In this document: one piece after another, positions 61,796 through 64,000 of the stretch
Position numbering within the stretch: position 1 is the first letter of the stretch
Layout: the number at the start of each line of letters is the position of its first letter
Origin: G963668185 sp965237445
Lineage (GTDB): Bacteria > Chloroflexota > Dehalococcoidia > Lucifugimonadales > G963668185
Assembly (NCBI GenBank): GCA_965237445.1
Contig: OZ250142.1
Location: 124,001 to 188,000 of the forward strand
Direction: 5' to 3'
DNA: 64,000 nt
The notes under the pieces: generated by a model
Seen by the model: the letters and a program-made list of their open reading frames with translations, nothing else
Databases searched by the model: none
What the model was told of the DNA's origin: nothing
Made by a program: the position numbers and the translations under genes

Positions 61796-63538
61796 TTGCC
61801 ACGTTGCGCACATGCCTATGTGCGTATAGAATCCACTGAACACCATTCCACTAGACGGTGGCACGCCATTTGTAGCTCAACGCTGCCCGCGCCCAGCAAT
61901 CGCGACGAGTCCGGCACTGCCGAGGACGAATCCACTTGCGCGTGTCCGGGGCCCCACGCTGAGCCCGCGCTCGAACGCGGTGTGCTGTGGGGCAAGGTCA
62001 TCGACAACCGCAGGTGCATCGGCTGCCACGCCTGCACTGTTGCCTGCAAGCAGGAACACAGCGTCCCGATAGGCGTCACCCGGACGTACGTCAAGCAGGT
62101 GGAAGTGGGCCGCTTCCCGGACGTGTCCCGCCACTTTCAGGTCACGCGCTGCAACCAGTGTTCGGACCCTCCCTGTGTGAACATCTGCCCAACTGGCGCC
62201 ATGTACCAGCGGCCGGACGGGATCGTTGACTTCGACCGCTCGGCCTGCATCGGCTGCCAGGCTTGCATCGCGGCCTGCCCTTACGACGCGATCTACATCG
62301 ACCCCGTCTCGAACTCTGCCGAGAAGTGCAACTTCTGCAGCCACCGCGTTGACGCCGGCCTGCAGCCAGCGTGTGTGGCCGTGTGCCCAACGCAGGCGAT
62401 CATCGTCGGCGACCTGAACGACCCGGACAGCGAGATCGCATCGATAGTCTCCGAGCATGAAGTCAAGGTCAGGAAGCCCGAGAAAAAGACAGACCCAAAG
62501 CTGTTCTATGTAAACGGCCAAGCCTCCGCGCTGGAGCCAAGCGCCGCATCGTTCGGGGGGATGTATCCATCAGTTGAGAGGCAGGCTTCCTCGGTCGCGC
62601 CGGGCCGGCCGAGCAACACAGGCATCAACGGTGACCGGACGCCTCGTCCTGCTGAGTCGCCGGGTGAGACGGCCGCGGCGGCCATTCTCGCCTACGACAA
62701 CCGGCATTCCGCGCCATGGAACTGGAAGGTCTCTGCCTACACGTGGACGAAGTCGGTGGCTGCCGGAGCCGTCATGCTGAGCGCGGCCTTGGGCATAGCG
62801 GGGAGGCCGCTGGACCGCACCGATGAGTTAGGGGCCCTCGGCATCGCCGGCTTGTTCCTGCTAATGACGGTCGTCCTCCTGGTGTTGGACCTTACTCATC
62901 CCAGACGCTTCTTCTTTACGCTAACAAGGCCGCGATGGGGATCCTGGGTGACGAGAGGAGCCTGGATCATTGGCCTGTTCGGAGCGTACATCCCGGCCCA
63001 TGCGTTCATGCTCGCAGCGGACTTCGAGGGGGCTGCGCAGGTGTTGCGCTGGGTTGGGGCACCGCTGGGAGCCGCTGCGGGAGCATATACGGCCTTTCTG
63101 TTCATACAAGCCAAGGGCCGCGACCTATGGCAGGACCATGCGCTGCCTATCCACTTCCTTGTCCGGACGGCGCTAGCCGGGTCTGCCGCGCTGGTGATTG
63201 TCGCTCTGATCTTTGGAAGCAGCACCCCGGGCATCGACTTGGCGCATTGGATACTGGTGGGCACGCTCGCTGGGCACCTCGCGTTGCTGGCAGGCCACCT
63301 GCACACCGGCCGGCTGTCGACCGACGGCCGGACTGCCGCGCGCAACCTCACCGTCGGGCGATTTCGTACGCACTTCTGGAGTGCTGCCATCGCCGGTACG
63401 GCTGCGCCCCTGGTGCTGGCTGCAGCGTTTCCGTCGACGGGGCCGGTCCAAGCCGCGGCAGCAATACTCGCGCTCACGGGACTCGCGGCGTACGAGCACG
63501 CGTTCGTTCAGGCCGGCCAATCGGTACCGCTGAGCTAG
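61796..63538 (+). CDS. Fused four-cluster ferredoxin and NrfD/DmsC-type membrane subunit
   Basis: A 580-residue fusion. Residues about 70-230 hold four 4Fe-4S motifs: CIGCHACTVAC, CNQCSDPPCVNIC, CIGCQACIAAC and CNFCSHRVDAGLQPACVAVC, as in DmsB/NrfC. Residues about 300-580 hold about eight transmembrane helices of the NrfD/DmsC quinone-handling type. It should pass electrons between the next-door molybdoenzyme and the quinone pool. The start is uncertain: TTG at 61796 or GTG at 61820 or 61982. Nineteen bases separate its stop from the next gene. Confidence 0.85.
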   Translation: MPRCAHAYVRIESTEHHSTRRWHAICSSTLPAPSNRDESGTAEDESTCACPGPHAEPALERGVLWGKVIDNRRCIGCHACTVACKQEHSVPIGVTRTYVKQVEVGRFPDVSRHFQVTRCNQCSDPPCVNICPTGAMYQRPDGIVDFDRSACIGCQACIAACPYDAIYIDPVSNSAEKCNFCSHRVDAGLQPACVAVCPTQAIIVGDLNDPDSEIASIVSEHEVKVRKPEKKTDPKLFYVNGQASALEPSAASFGGMYPSVERQASSVAPGRPSNTGINGDRTPRPAESPGETAAAAILAYDNRHSAPWNWKVSAYTWTKSVAAGAVMLSAALGIAGRPLDRTDELGALGIAGLFLLMTVVLLVLDLTHPRRFFFTLTRPRWGSWVTRGAWIIGLFGAYIPAHAFMLAADFEGAAQVLRWVGAPLGAAAGAYTAFLFIQAKGRDLWQDHALPIHFLVRTALAGSAALVIVALIFGSSTPGIDLAHWILVGTLAGHLALLAGHLHTGRLSTDGRTAARNLTVGRFRTHFWSAAIAGTAAPLVLAAAFPSTGPVQAAAAILALTGLAAYEHAFVQAGQSVPLS

Positions 63539-63557
63539 CCGGGACAAGGGAGGGACC

Positions 63558-64000
63558 ATGACGAACAGGGCCAAAGACAGCAAGGACCTCCTGCGGACGC
63601 CTGCCGGCGGCGGTCTGGCCGCGAGTCCGCCTCCGGAGCAATGGGACCACTGGGAAGAAGCTGACCCCCGAGAGGCGCCCGGCTCACAAAAGCGGAGCTA
63701 TACGATCGTTCCGACGGTTTGCTTCAACTGCGAGTCGGCCTGCGGACTGCTGGCGTACGTAGACAAAAGTAACAGGGAGATCAGGAAGCTGGAGGGCCAT
63801 CCGCTTCACCCGGGGAGCCGGGGACGGAACTGTCCCAAGGGGCCGGCCACACTGAACCAGATCAACAACCCGGACCGCATTCTCAAGCCGCTGAGGCGTG
63901 TCGGGCCCCGGGGAAAGGGTCGTTGGGAGGAAGTTGGCTGGGACGAGGCGCTGGACGACATTGCGGGACGAGTCCGCGAAGCGATTCAAGCAGACCGGCG
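63558..64000 (+). CDS. Molybdopterin oxidoreductase, N-terminal part (cut by window end)
   Basis: The first 147 residues from ATG 63558, open to the right edge. The 4Fe-4S ligands are Cys55, Cys58, Cys62 and Cys92 (VCFNCESACGLL...NCPKGP), and EVGWDEALDDIAGRV is the usual next motif of formate-dehydrogenase and related MopB proteins. No twin-arginine signal is visible in the first 45 residues, so a cytoplasmic site is suggested. The Mo ligand (Sec, Cys or Ser) would lie beyond the window. Operon with the FeS-NrfD gene. Formate dehydrogenase is a guess. Confidence 0.85.
   Translation, partial: MTNRAKDSKDLLRTPAGGGLAASPPPEQWDHWEEADPREAPGSQKRSYTIVPTVCFNCESACGLLAYVDKSNREIRKLEGHPLHPGSRGRNCPKGPATLNQINNPDRILKPLRRVGPRGKGRWEEVGWDEALDDIAGRVREAIQADR

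Overview
The window is GC-rich bacterial chromosome with dense genes, short gaps, GTG/TTG starts and clear Shine-Dalgarno sites. I infer a Chloroflexota member of the Dehalococcoidia/SAR202 type. The grounds are the gene mix: several enolase-superfamily dehydratases, a hydantoinase pair, a Rieske oxygenase, a stand-alone CoxL-type molybdoenzyme, a sarcosine-dehydrogenase-like DAO-GcvT protein, PYROXD2-like flavoproteins, a fused EtfB-EtfA and KorAB. No rRNA, tRNA or CRISPR array was seen, so the taxonomic call is inference only.

Layout. 1-8 kb: the tail of a Uma2 nuclease, a GIY-YIG protein, hydantoinase HyuB/HyuA, a class IV aminotransferase, a cupin and a PD-(D/E)XK-like protein. 8-16.7 kb: twin PYROXD2-like oxidoreductases, DNA polymerase III delta, DUF1232, YchF, a sigma-region-2-like protein and the fused ETF. 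16.7-18.3 kb: ccmCDE with a CxxxY-type CcmE. 18.3-27.2 kb: a frameshifted MFS carrier, a dehydratase, a zincin, SelB, a candidate small RNA, a TPR protein, an acetyltransferase-kinase fusion and a threonine-aldolase-like enzyme. 28-37 kb: Rieske oxygenase, an HpcH aldolase plus acid-sugar dehydratase pair followed by a decayed second copy of their junction, McrBC, a membrane ORF, a streptothricin-acetyltransferase-like GNAT and an inverted dispersed repeat. 37-51 kb: CoxL-like protein, DAO-GcvT, acyl-CoA dehydrogenase, KorAB, ccmAB, queFCE, a FAH-family hydrolase, CcdA and the second copy of the repeat. 51-64 kb: an adenosine deaminase pseudogene, sulfite/nitrite reductase behind a trp-type cysteine attenuator, MntA with a dead HepT, HemQ-like protein, a TPP enzyme, a PaREP1/HEPN protein, an epimerase, a GNAT, a decayed VapC, and an FeS-NrfD fusion leading into a molybdopterin oxidoreductase cut by the window end.

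How the genes fit together. Acid-sugar dehydratases and the HpcH aldolase would feed pyruvate and aldehydes into central metabolism. The DAO, acyl-CoA dehydrogenase and PYROXD2-like enzymes could pass electrons to the fused ETF. Ccm, CcdA and HemQ point to haem and cytochrome c maturation. SelB, together with a formate-dehydrogenase-like molybdoenzyme at the right edge, suggests selenocysteine use.

The most notable signal is at 53218-53440. A promoter, a 16-codon leader with a Cys-Phe-Cys run, and three mutually exclusive hairpins ending in a U-tailed terminator sit just upstream of the siroheme reductase. This matches the logic of ribosome-mediated cysteine attenuation. The next most notable items are the candidate small RNA carrying CCTCCTT (23787-23895) and a set of inactivated genes: MFS carrier, adenosine deaminase, HepT, VapC and the aldolase/dehydratase remnants.
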